The notes below the pieces were generated by a model. The model worked only from the letters and a program-made list of their open reading frames with translations. It searched no databases and was not told the DNA's origin. A program made the translations under genes and the position numbers. A stretch of DNA of 5,361 nt from the NCBI GenBank assembly GCA_026706225.1, contig JAPOZE010000416.1, positions 8,102 to 13,462 on the forward strand, given 5' to 3'. Below, piece after piece: positions 1 to 5,361 of the stretch. Origin of the DNA: Acidobacteriota bacterium. GTDB lineage: Bacteria; Acidobacteriota; Terriglobia; Versatilivoradales; Versatilivoraceae. The stretch's first letter is position 1. Every line of letters starts with the position of its first letter.

Positions 1-1130
1 CGCTCGGTGACTTCGACGTAGCGCTTCTCGCTGTAGTCCGGGTCGTCCGGGTCGGGAATGACGTAGTCCTCCATGCGCCCGCCCGCCAGAAACTCCTGGC
101 CTTTCTCGGTGATCTCGACGTTGTGCGATTTCTCGTCGATAAAGCAGTAGAGCTGGTTGTCGAACTCGGACAACTGCTTGTTGCTCATGAGCTGGCCTTC
201 GACCTGATCGATCTTCTTTTTCAGCTCACGGTGCTTGACCAGCAGGTCCAGATACTGCCTGTTCTTGGGATCGCCGCGCTTGACCAGCAGCAGTTTCTCC
301 AGGGTTTCGTCACCGGCCTGGCCGTCGGAGTCGATCTGATGGATTGCCTCCCGCAAGGCGCGCCCCAGAAACTTCGTCTGCTGGGCACGGATGCGTTCGG
401 CCAGCGGCCGCATGGCCATGTAGGTCTTCTGCTGAGAACTCTCTACCGGCCCCGAGATGATCAGAGGCGTTCGGGCCTCGTCGATCAGGATGGAGTCGAC
501 CTCGTCCACGATGGAGTAGTGATGCCCTCTCTGGACCCGGTCGCCGATATCGAACTTCATGTTGTCGCGGAGGTAATCGAACCCGAACTCGTTGTTGGTG
601 CCGTAGGTCACGTCGCAGCCGTAGGCCTTGCGGCGCTGGTCCTCGTCCATGTCATGCTGTATCACTCCCACCGACAGCCCCAGGAAGCGGTAGACCCGGC
701 CCATCCACTCGGCGTCGCGGCGCGCCAGATAGTCGTTGACCGTGACGACATGCACACCCTTCCCCTCCAGGCTGTTCAGGTAGACCGGCAGCGTCGCAAC
801 CAGGGTCTTGCCCTCTCCCGTCTTCATCTCGGCGATCTTCCCCTGGTGAAGCACCACGCCGCCCATGAGCTGCACGTCGAAGTGCCTCATCTTGAGCACC
901 CGCCTGGCCGCCTCGCGAACCACCGCGAAGGCTTCCGGCAGCAGGTCCTCCAGGGACTCGCCGGCGGCCAGCCGTGTCTTGAACCGGTCGGTGTGGGCAC
1001 GCAACTCCTGGTCCGTCTGGTCGGAGAGGGAAGGTTCCAGGGCGTTGATCCGATCAACCGTGGGTTGAATGGCCTTGATGTCCCGCTGATGCTTGCTGCC
1101 GAAAACTGTCTTGAGAAGGGTATCGATCAC
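1..1130 (-). CDS. secA: Protein translocase ATPase subunit SecA (N-terminal 376 residues, C-terminus outside window)
   Basis: SecA is the cytoplasmic/peripheral-membrane motor ATPase that pushes unfolded preproteins through the SecYEG channel. The reverse strand reads without a stop from GTG at 1130 to the left edge. The start [13 protein letters not shown] is the typical SecA N-terminus. NBD1 follows: [10 protein letters not shown] (82-91), Walker A MKTGEGKT (102-109, with K108 at the E. coli position), [13 protein letters not shown] (130-142), [16 protein letters not shown] (176-191), and Walker B/DEAD box VDEVD (208-212) leading into [16 protein letters not shown] (213-228). The preprotein-crosslinking domain begins about residue 229 and carries a long charged insertion (about 229-325) before [16 protein letters not shown] (329-344). 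The rest (remainder of the crosslinking domain, NBD2, scaffold, C-tail) lies off the left edge. The GTG start was chosen because it sits just before the conserved N-terminus and 10 nt after AAGGGG. Divergent from hemY. Identity is very secure. Confidence 0.97.
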   Translation of the reverse strand, partial: MIDTLLKTVFGSKHQRDIKAIQPTVDRINALEPSLSDQTDQELRAHTDRFKTRLAAGESLEDLLPEAFAVVREAARRVLKMRHFDVQLMGGVVLHQGKIAEMKTGEGKTLVATLPVYLNSLEGKGVHVVTVNDYLARRDAEWMGRVYRFLGLSVGVIQHDMDEDQRRKAYGCDVTYGTNNEFGFDYLRDNMKFDIGDRVQRGHHYSIVDEVDSILIDEARTPLIISGPVESSQQKTYMAMRPLAERIRAQQTKFLGRALREAIHQIDSDGQAGDETLEKLLLVKRGDPKNRQYLDLLVKHRELKKKIDQVEGQLMSNKQLSEFDNQLYCFIDEKSHNVEITEKGQEFLAGGRMEDYVIPDPDDPDYSEKRYVEVTE

Positions 1131-1140
1131 CAGGAAATGG

Positions 1141-1146
1141 CCCCTT
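1141..1146 (-). promoter_or_regulatory. Ribosome binding site of secA
   Basis: On the reverse strand AAGGGG lies 10 nt before the GTG at 1130. The spacing is slightly long, but this is the only Shine-Dalgarno-like stretch nearby. No ATG lies between the predicted promoter and the conserved SecA N-terminus, so this site supports the GTG start. Confidence 0.55.
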
Positions 1147-1167
1147 GATCTGCCGTCGGGAATCTTA

Positions 1168-1195
1168 ATTATGAGGGGATTCAAGACAAAGTCAA
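1168..1195 (-). promoter_or_regulatory. Sigma70-type promoter of secA
   Basis: On the reverse strand TTGACT (1195-1190, 5/6 match to the -35 consensus) is followed after 16 nt by CATAAT (1173-1168, 5/6 match to the -10). An overlapping alternative -10 is TAATTA (1171-1166) with an 18-nt spacer. This AT-rich patch stands out in a very GC-rich intergenic region. Initiation near 1160 would give a leader of about 30 nt before the secA GTG. The call is by motif and placement only. Confidence 0.6.
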
Positions 1196-1215
1196 GGAGA
1201 CAGCCGGAAGGCCGC

Positions 1216-1249
1216 GAAGGGCGCGAGTGGGGGTCCGCAAGCGCCCTTC
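1216..1249. repeat. Perfect 9-bp inverted repeat in the secA/hemY divergent region
   Basis: Arms GAAGGGCGC (1216-1224) and GCGCCCTTC (1241-1249) are exact reverse complements separated by 16 nt. The repeat lies upstream of both predicted promoters (-35 boxes ending at 1195 and starting at 1314), so neither predicted transcript would contain it. No gene points into it and no T-run follows either arm, which argues against a terminator. Arm centres are about 25 bp apart. It could be an operator for a dimeric regulator or chance in GC-rich DNA. Confidence 0.4.
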
Positions 1250-1313
1250 CCGATGGGGCCGGCGCCGTTCCGGATTCCTTCGCGGACAGAGGATTCGGGC
1301 CCGGCCGACGGGT

Positions 1314-1343
1314 TTGACAGCGCCCTCGACCGACTCCTATAGT
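1314..1343 (+). promoter_or_regulatory. Sigma70-type promoter of hemY
   Basis: A perfect -35 box TTGACA (1314-1319) is followed after 18 nt by TATAGT (1338-1343, 5/6 match to TATAAT). Initiation near 1350 would give a leader of about 50 nt before the hemY ATG. The nearby TTGACG at 1350-1355 has no matching -10. Near-consensus boxes and correct placement make this a strong motif call. Confidence 0.7.
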
Positions 1344-1398
1344 GTTGAATTGACGACTGCAGCACGTTCCACACCCCTCCGAAGTCGTTGGGTCTCCC

Positions 1399-2862
1399 AT
1401 GAATTCCCCCTCGAAGCCCGCTTACCGGTTGGTTGTGGTTGGAGGAGGAGTGTCCGGGCTGGCGGCGGCTCATCGATTGCTGGACGGAGCCTCCCGGCTG
1501 AACCGGGCCGTCCGCCTGGACCTGCTCGAGGCCGGCCATCGACTGGGGGGTGTCATCCACACCGTAAAGGAGCAGGGATTTCTCCTGGAAGGAGGCCCCG
1601 ATTCCTTTATTTCCGAGAAGCCCTGGGCGGTGGATCTCTGCCGGCGCCTGGGTCTGGAGACGAGCCTCATCGGCACCTCTCCCCGCCATCGCAGGACCTT
1701 CATCGTACGGGGGGGGAAGCTGCTGCCGGTTCCGGAGGGGTTCCACCTGATCGCTCCCTACCGATTCGCTTCCTTTGCCGCCTCTCCCCTTCTGAGTTGG
1801 GCGGGCAAGATCCGCATGGCGGCCGACCTGGTGCTGCCGCGCCGGCGGTCGCGTTCAAGCAACCACGACGAGAGCCTGGCCGCCTTCGTTCGGCGGCGCC
1901 TGGGCGAGGAAGCCTTGGAACGGTTGGCCCAGCCACTGGTGGGCGGCATCTATACCGCCGACCCGGAAAAGCTGGGTCTGAAGGCAACCTTCCCTCAGTT
2001 CCTCGAAATGGAAGAACGCCACCGCAGCCTGCTGCTGGCCATGCGGCGGGACCACAAGCGGCAACGATCTTCGGCTGATGGCCCCCCGGCCGGTCCTCGC
2101 TATGGTCTTTTCGTCTCCCTGGATCAGGGACTGCAGCTCCTGGTGGATCGACTTCGGGAGTCCATACCTGCCCGGTCGATCCATCTGGGTTGCAGGGTCG
2201 TGTCGCTGCGGCGGCTGGACCCGGCCGGCCGGTGGGAGATTGAGCTGGAGAAGGGCCCCCCGATCCGGGCAGACGGAATCTGTCTTGCGCTTCCCGCCCA
2301 CCGGTCGGCTGACCTGTTGGAGGCCCTCGACCCCCGCCTGGCGGCACGATTGAGAAGCGTGGTCCATGCCTCCACGGCAACCGTAAACCTGGCCTATCCG
2401 GCGGCGGATGTTCCCGCCGCCATGGATGGCTTCGGCTTCCTGGTGCCGGCCGTGGAAAAGGGGTCGATGCTGGCCTGCAGCTACAGCCACCGCAAGTTCG
2501 CCGGACGCGCCCCCGGGAACGCGGCGCTCTTGCGTGCGTTCGTCGGCGGCGCTCTGCACCCGGAAACGCTGGAGGGTGACGATCAGGAGTTGATTGCACG
2601 GGTCCGCCGGACCCTTGGAGAATTGCTGGGCATCACCCGCGCGCCGCTGCTGAGCCGGGTGGAACGCCACCCCGAGGGCATACCTCAGTATGGAGTCGGG
2701 CACCTGGACCTGGTGGCCCGCATCGAAAGCCGGATGCTCCAATGGCCGTCCCTGCAACTGGCGGGAAACGGGCTGACCGGCATCGGCATCCCCGACTGTG
2801 TTCGACGGGCCGAGCAATGCGCCGACCGGTTGCTGGCCCGCGTTTCTCGCCGGGGGGCGTGA
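1399..2862 (+). CDS. hemY: FAD-dependent protoporphyrinogen/coproporphyrinogen oxidase (HemY/HemG/CgoX family)
   Basis: This 487-residue flavoprotein, of usual family length, performs the six-electron, oxygen-dependent oxidation of a porphyrinogen to a porphyrin late in heme synthesis. Visible features are an N-terminal Rossmann FAD motif [16 protein letters not shown] (12-27), an acidic residue ending the second strand ([11 protein letters not shown]44), the family signature [11 protein letters not shown] (60-70) and the C-terminal FAD-contacting [12 protein letters not shown] (456-467). The middle substrate/membrane-binding part includes [23 protein letters not shown]. No signal peptide is visible; family members are typically soluble or attached to the inner membrane face. 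The ATG at 1399 is the only reasonable start: the frame is closed by TGA at 1351-1353, with no ATG, GTG or TTG between. No clear Shine-Dalgarno precedes it. Whether it uses protoporphyrinogen IX or coproporphyrinogen III cannot be read from sequence alone. Gene names hemG, hemY, pgoX and cgoX are all used. Monocistronic, divergent from secA. Confidence 0.92.
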   Translation: MNSPSKPAYRLVVVGGGVSGLAAAHRLLDGASRLNRAVRLDLLEAGHRLGGVIHTVKEQGFLLEGGPDSFISEKPWAVDLCRRLGLETSLIGTSPRHRRTFIVRGGKLLPVPEGFHLIAPYRFASFAASPLLSWAGKIRMAADLVLPRRRSRSSNHDESLAAFVRRRLGEEALERLAQPLVGGIYTADPEKLGLKATFPQFLEMEERHRSLLLAMRRDHKRQRSSADGPPAGPRYGLFVSLDQGLQLLVDRLRESIPARSIHLGCRVVSLRRLDPAGRWEIELEKGPPIRADGICLALPAHRSADLLEALDPRLAARLRSVVHASTATVNLAYPAADVPAAMDGFGFLVPAVEKGSMLACSYSHRKFAGRAPGNAALLRAFVGGALHPETLEGDDQELIARVRRTLGELLGITRAPLLSRVERHPEGIPQYGVGHLDLVARIESRMLQWPSLQLAGNGLTGIGIPDCVRRAEQCADRLLARVSRRGA

Positions 2863-2863
2863 A

Positions 2864-3604
2864 CTACTTCAAGACCATGCCGGTTCGGGACCAGCGGGTT
2901 CTGCTGAAGAAGTTGAGGGCCTTGCTTCCGTATTCCCTGGCGTGCTGCAGAACGGATTTGGGGCTTGGATCGTAGGGGTCGTCGTCGTAGGACCAGTAGA
3001 TGAACAGCGGTTTGCCGATGATGTTGCTGCTCGGCACCGGCCCCCAGTACCGGCTGTCGTGGCTGTTGTCCCGGTTATCGCCCATCATGAAATAGTGGTC
3101 GGCGGGAACCCGGACAGGCCCGTGGGAATCCTTGGGCGCGTAATGGTCGTCCCCCGGGTCGAAGTATTGATAGGGCTCCTCGAGTCTCCCGCCGTCGATG
3201 TAGACAGACTTGTCCCTGATCTCCAGTGTCTCGCCGGGAAGGCCGATCACCCGCTTTATGAAGGGCACACTGGGGTCGTGGGGCGGCTTGAAGGCCACGA
3301 TGTCGCCCCTCTCGATCTCGCGATTCGGTAGAATTTGCAGGAGAAAATCCGGGTAATTGGCCGGGAAGGCGAACTTGTCCAGGAAGAAATGGTCGCCAAC
3401 CAGAATGGTGGGTTTCATCGACTCGGTCGGCACCTGAGTGGCCTGAGCGATGAACTTGGTGAAGAAGAACACGAAAACCAGGCTGAACGCCAGGCTTTCG
3501 AGCCACTCGCGGGCCGCGCTCTTGCGCCGTACCTTCCTTGGATTCAGGTCGGCTCGCTCCTCGGCGGGGCGGTCTTGAACGAGATCCTCTTTCTCCTCCG
3601 GCAT
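2864..3604 (-). CDS. lepB: Signal peptidase I (leader peptidase)
   Basis: This membrane serine protease cleaves signal peptides from Sec (and Tat) substrates on the outer face of the cytoplasmic membrane. The 246 residues show a charged N-terminal tail, a basic patch RKVRRKSAAR (23-32) that predicts an N-in orientation, and one membrane segment (about 36-53). Box B PTESMKPT (59-66) holds nucleophile S62. Box D PFIKRVIGLPGE (114-125) holds general base K117. Box E GDNRDNSHDSRYWGPVP (175-191) follows, then a short C-terminal tail from about 192. With one visible membrane span it resembles compact SipS-like enzymes more than the two-span E. coli form. The frame stays open upstream to a start at 3754, giving 50 extra residues without family features. 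The ATG at 3604 was chosen because the promoter at 3656-3685 lies inside that extension. Its stop is one base from that of convergent hemY. Confidence 0.95.
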   Translation of the reverse strand: MPEEKEDLVQDRPAEERADLNPRKVRRKSAAREWLESLAFSLVFVFFFTKFIAQATQVPTESMKPTILVGDHFFLDKFAFPANYPDFLLQILPNREIERGDIVAFKPPHDPSVPFIKRVIGLPGETLEIRDKSVYIDGGRLEEPYQYFDPGDDHYAPKDSHGPVRVPADHYFMMGDNRDNSHDSRYWGPVPSSNIIGKPLFIYWSYDDDPYDPSPKSVLQHAREYGSKALNFFSRTRWSRTGMVLK

Positions 3605-3613
3605 CCTTCCCCC
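3605..3613 (-). promoter_or_regulatory. Probable ribosome binding site of lepB with unusually short spacing
   Basis: The purine run GGGGGAAGG on the reverse strand abuts the ATG at 3604. The best Shine-Dalgarno pairing (GGGGGA) is only about 3 nt from the start. A better-looking AGAGGAG (about 3636-3642) has no ATG, GTG or TTG in frame at a proper distance, so it does not define another start for this protein. Confidence 0.4.
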
Positions 3614-3655
3614 AATGCCCCGCGGCGGCGGGAACTCCTCTGAACAGGTTCTGCT

Positions 3656-3685
3656 ATTATAGGGAATTTCGAGCGACCGCTTCAA
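3656..3685 (-). promoter_or_regulatory. Sigma70-type promoter of lepB
   Basis: The reverse strand carries TTGAAG (3685-3680), then 18 nt, then a perfect TATAAT (3661-3656). The -35 keeps the important TTGA. Initiation near 3649 gives a leader of about 45 nt to the ATG at 3604. It excludes translation from the upstream in-frame start at 3754 on this transcript. Confidence 0.65.
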
Positions 3686-3731
3686 GTCGCCCGCGAGCTC
3701 TGGCCCGGGTTGAGCGCAGGCGCGAATGGCC

Positions 3732-3757
3732 GGGTTCCGGCCCCGGCGGGGCAACCC
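3732..3757. repeat. GC-rich hairpin in the lepB/mtaB divergent region
   Basis: The outer arms GGGTT (3732-3736) and AACCC (3753-3757) pair around an inner perfect stem GCCCC (3740-3744) / GGGGC (3748-3752) with a GGC loop. One side has a 3-nt bulge, CCG (3737-3739). That gives ten base pairs in total. It lies upstream of the predicted lepB promoter and about 75 nt before the mtaB ATG, so it could fall in an mtaB 5' leader if transcription starts far enough upstream. No T-run follows on either strand, so it is not a typical intrinsic terminator. Function unknown. Confidence 0.4.
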
Positions 3758-3832
3758 TGAAAACTGCCGCCGGACGATGCCCGAACCTGGGTGTGCCGGT
3801 CAACCGGGTCTAGGATTTTTCGAGTTTTCGCC

Positions 3833-5221
3833 ATGGGCAATCCGACATTTTCCATCCTCAACTTCGGCTGTCGGGCCAGCCAGTCGGATGGAGCCGCGCT
3901 CGAGCAGGCGCTCCGTGGCAAGAACCTGGAGAAGGGTTCCTGCGGAGCAGCCTCCGACGTGGTGGTCATCAACACCTGCACCGTCACCCGCACTGCCGAC
4001 GCCCAGGCCCGTCAGGCGATCCGGCGGATTCACCGCCGCAACCCCCGGGCCAGGATCGTGGTGACCGGTTGCTACGCTCAGCGCGCACCCGAGGAAATCG
4101 CAAGAATGGAGGGTGTGACATGCGTCGTCGGCAACTCCCACAAGCAGCAATTGGCGACCCTGGTCGCAGAAAAGCATCTGCCCCACCGCGTCCCGGCCGA
4201 TTGCGCCGAGTCGGAGGCGAGATTGCCCGGCGGGGCCGAGGTTTACTGCAGCAGCATCTTCGAGTCCCGGGAGCTGCGATCCATTGCCGACATGTCAGGG
4301 GGAGGCAGAACCCGGGCCTTTCTGAAGGTGCAGGACGGTTGCAGCTATCGCTGTTCCTACTGCGTGATTCCGTTTGTGAGAGGGGACTCGCGCAGTCTTC
4401 CTCTGAAGGAGGTGCTGCGGCAGACCAGGCACCTGTTGAACCAGGGCTACAAGGAGATAGTCCTGACCGGCATCCACCTGGGAGGCTATGGGAGGGATTT
4501 GCGCCCCGGCGACCGTCTGGCGAGCCTGCTCCGCCGGCTGCTTCAGGAAGAACCCCTGCGGCGGTTGCGGCTGAGTTCCATCGAACCGCTGGAAGTCACC
4601 GACGAGATCATCGACCTGGTGGCGACTTCCCCCAGGATGGCCAAGCACTTCCACGTGCCGCTGCAGAGCGGCTCCAGCCGCATCCTGGGTCTCATGCGCC
4701 GGCCCTATCGAGCCGCCCGGTACCTGGAACTGTTGGAAAAGATCCGGCGGCGGGTTCCTGAAGCAGCCATAGGAGCCGACGTGATGGTGGGATTTCCCGG
4801 GGAGACCCAGGAGGACCATGCCCTGACACGGGACTTGATCCGGAACTCACCCCTGACCTACCTGCACGTCTTCCCCTTCTCCCGAAGACCGGGCACCGCC
4901 GCCGCTCAGCTCCAGCCGGAGGTCCCCAGGGCCGTGGCGGCGCTCAGAAGCCTGGAGTTGAGGACGCTGGGCGAAGTCAAGAACCGCAGCTTTCGGGAAT
5001 CCCAGGTGGGCAGGGACCTGCCGGTGATCACGCTCCGGGACGAATCGCCGCGGTCGACCCGGCGAGCCCTGAGCTCCAACTTCGTGCAGGTCGAATTGGC
5101 CGGTGCCGAACCGCGGCCCAATCAACTGCTGCGGGTGCGCGTCACGGGACTCACCCCGAAGGGTGTCACGGGTTGCGTTTCCGCCACCCCCGAGCACCGG
5201 ACGTTCAGTCCTCGAGGATGA
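3833..5221 (+). CDS. mtaB: tRNA (N6-L-threonylcarbamoyladenosine(37)-C2)-methylthiotransferase MtaB
   Basis: MtaB is a radical-SAM enzyme that adds a methylthio group to t6A37 of ANN-decoding tRNAs, giving ms2t6A. The 462 residues show the full methylthiotransferase plan. The N-terminal auxiliary-cluster cysteines are C13 (LNFGCRASQSD), C49 (INTCTVT) and C80 (VTGCYAQ). The radical-SAM core has CSYRCSYC (170-177), then VLTGIHLGGYG (210-220), HVPLQSGS (274-281) and GADVMVGFPGET (314-325). A C-terminal TRAM-like strand region runs over about residues 400-455 (ALSSNFVQVELAG onward). The short VRGDSRS (182-188) after the third cluster cysteine fits MtaB better than MiaB or RimO, which have a longer spacing there. 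The frame also allows GTG at 3791, adding 14 residues. ATG at 3833 was preferred because it sits just before the conserved FSILNFGC strand. Neither start has a good Shine-Dalgarno. The 3' end overlaps convergent acpS by 17 bp. Confidence 0.92.
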   Translation: MGNPTFSILNFGCRASQSDGAALEQALRGKNLEKGSCGAASDVVVINTCTVTRTADAQARQAIRRIHRRNPRARIVVTGCYAQRAPEEIARMEGVTCVVGNSHKQQLATLVAEKHLPHRVPADCAESEARLPGGAEVYCSSIFESRELRSIADMSGGGRTRAFLKVQDGCSYRCSYCVIPFVRGDSRSLPLKEVLRQTRHLLNQGYKEIVLTGIHLGGYGRDLRPGDRLASLLRRLLQEEPLRRLRLSSIEPLEVTDEIIDLVATSPRMAKHFHVPLQSGSSRILGLMRRPYRAARYLELLEKIRRRVPEAAIGADVMVGFPGETQEDHALTRDLIRNSPLTYLHVFPFSRRPGTAAAQLQPEVPRAVAALRSLELRTLGEVKNRSFRESQVGRDLPVITLRDESPRSTRRALSSNFVQVELAGAEPRPNQLLRVRVTGLTPKGVTGCVSATPEHRTFSPRG

Positions 5222-5361
5222 CCTGGGCGACCGCGTAGCGATCGGTGTGGGACAGGCTGATCCGGTAGCGGGCAGCCCCCAGTCGGCGAGCCACCTCCAG
5301 GGCCTTGCCGGAGAGCAGAAGGTCCGGTTTGCCGTTGCTCCGATTGCGAACTTCGGCATCG
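5205..5361 (-). CDS. acpS: Holo-[acyl-carrier-protein] synthase, C-terminal 51 residues (N-terminus outside window)
   Basis: AcpS transfers the 4'-phosphopantetheine arm of CoA to a serine of acyl carrier protein, making it active for fatty acid synthesis. Only the C-terminal part is present, read on the reverse strand from the right edge to TGA at 5207-5205. Conserved features are NGKPDLLLSGKALEVARRLG (residues 9-28 of the visible part), which follows the family GKP-x-L-x-LSG-x-A pattern, and ISLSHTDRYAVAQVILED at the end, which matches the family SxSHTxxYAxAxVxLE ending. The catalytic N-terminal Asp and the Glu of the central helix are off the right edge, so activity cannot be judged. The stop lies inside the 3' end of convergent mtaB. 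Confidence 0.88.
   Translation of the reverse strand, partial: DAEVRNRSNGKPDLLLSGKALEVARRLGAARYRISLSHTDRYAVAQVILED

Noticed and set aside
123..1148. Long open frame (341 codons) on the + strand opposite secA
   Set aside because: The opposite strand is unambiguous SecA. The + strand frame is an antisense shadow favoured by high GC at codon third positions, and its translation shows no family motif.
1350..1378. Second possible hemY promoter starting at TTGACG
   Set aside because: No -10-like hexamer lies 16-18 nt downstream; the expected position is C-rich.
1700..2817. Long open frames (299 and 320 codons) on the - strand inside hemY
   Set aside because: They are low-complexity Pro/Arg/Gly- or Gln-rich antisense translations of a clearly identified flavoprotein gene, as expected in GC-rich DNA.
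2840..2900. Possible bidirectional terminator between hemY and lepB
   Set aside because: I found no stable stem followed by a T-run on either strand; the sequence is mostly coding.
3796..3807. CCGGT-CA-ACCGG inverted repeat upstream of mtaB
   Set aside because: Five-base arms of C and G are expected by chance in DNA of this composition, and nothing else marks it as an operator.
4847..5359. 170-codon - strand frame overlapping acpS
   Set aside because: The acpS C-terminus is in a different frame and carries conserved AcpS motifs; this frame does not, and it also lies antisense to mtaB.
1..5361. CRISPR arrays, tRNA/rRNA genes, insertion sequences, att sites, phage or defence genes
   Set aside because: No spaced direct repeats, no tRNA-like folds, no transposase or integrase motifs and no composition break were seen; almost all sequence is accounted for by five core genes and two short intergenic regions.

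Overview
The window is a stretch of high-GC bacterial chromosome holding five recognisable housekeeping genes and nothing clearly mobile, viral or defensive. In order they are: the N-terminal part of secA (- strand, running off the left edge); an FAD-dependent proto-/coproporphyrinogen oxidase (hemY/hemG family, + strand); signal peptidase I (lepB, - strand); the tRNA methylthiotransferase mtaB (+ strand); and the C-terminal end of acpS (- strand, running off the right edge). The GC-rich codon use, the long insertion in the SecA preprotein-crosslinking domain, and the sequence style of LepB and MtaB ('GCRASQ' in place of the commoner 'GCKVNQ') suggest a Gram-negative lineage such as Acidobacteriota or a neighbouring phylum. 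That placement is inference from memory and is not demonstrated by the window.

Layout: 1-1130 is secA (partial). 1131-1398 is a divergent intergenic region with a convincing promoter for each flanking gene and a perfect 9-bp inverted repeat between them. 1399-2862 is hemY. One base separates its stop from the stop of convergent lepB (2864-3604). 3605-3832 is a second divergent intergenic region, with a TATAAT promoter for lepB and a GC-rich hairpin, but no convincing promoter or ribosome binding site for mtaB. 3833-5221 is mtaB, whose last 17 bases overlap the end of convergent acpS (5205 to beyond the right edge).

The strand alternates at every gene boundary (-,+,-,+,-), so no two genes here share an operon. 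There are two divergent regulatory regions and two convergent junctions with essentially no intergenic space. SecA and LepB are functionally linked: SecA drives preproteins through SecYEG and LepB removes their signal peptides. HemY (heme), MtaB (tRNA A37 modification) and AcpS (activation of acyl carrier protein) are core functions with no obvious link to each other. I found no RNA gene, CRISPR array, insertion sequence, att site or intrinsic terminator. I see no evidence of a previously undescribed system; the points worth a second look are small-scale.
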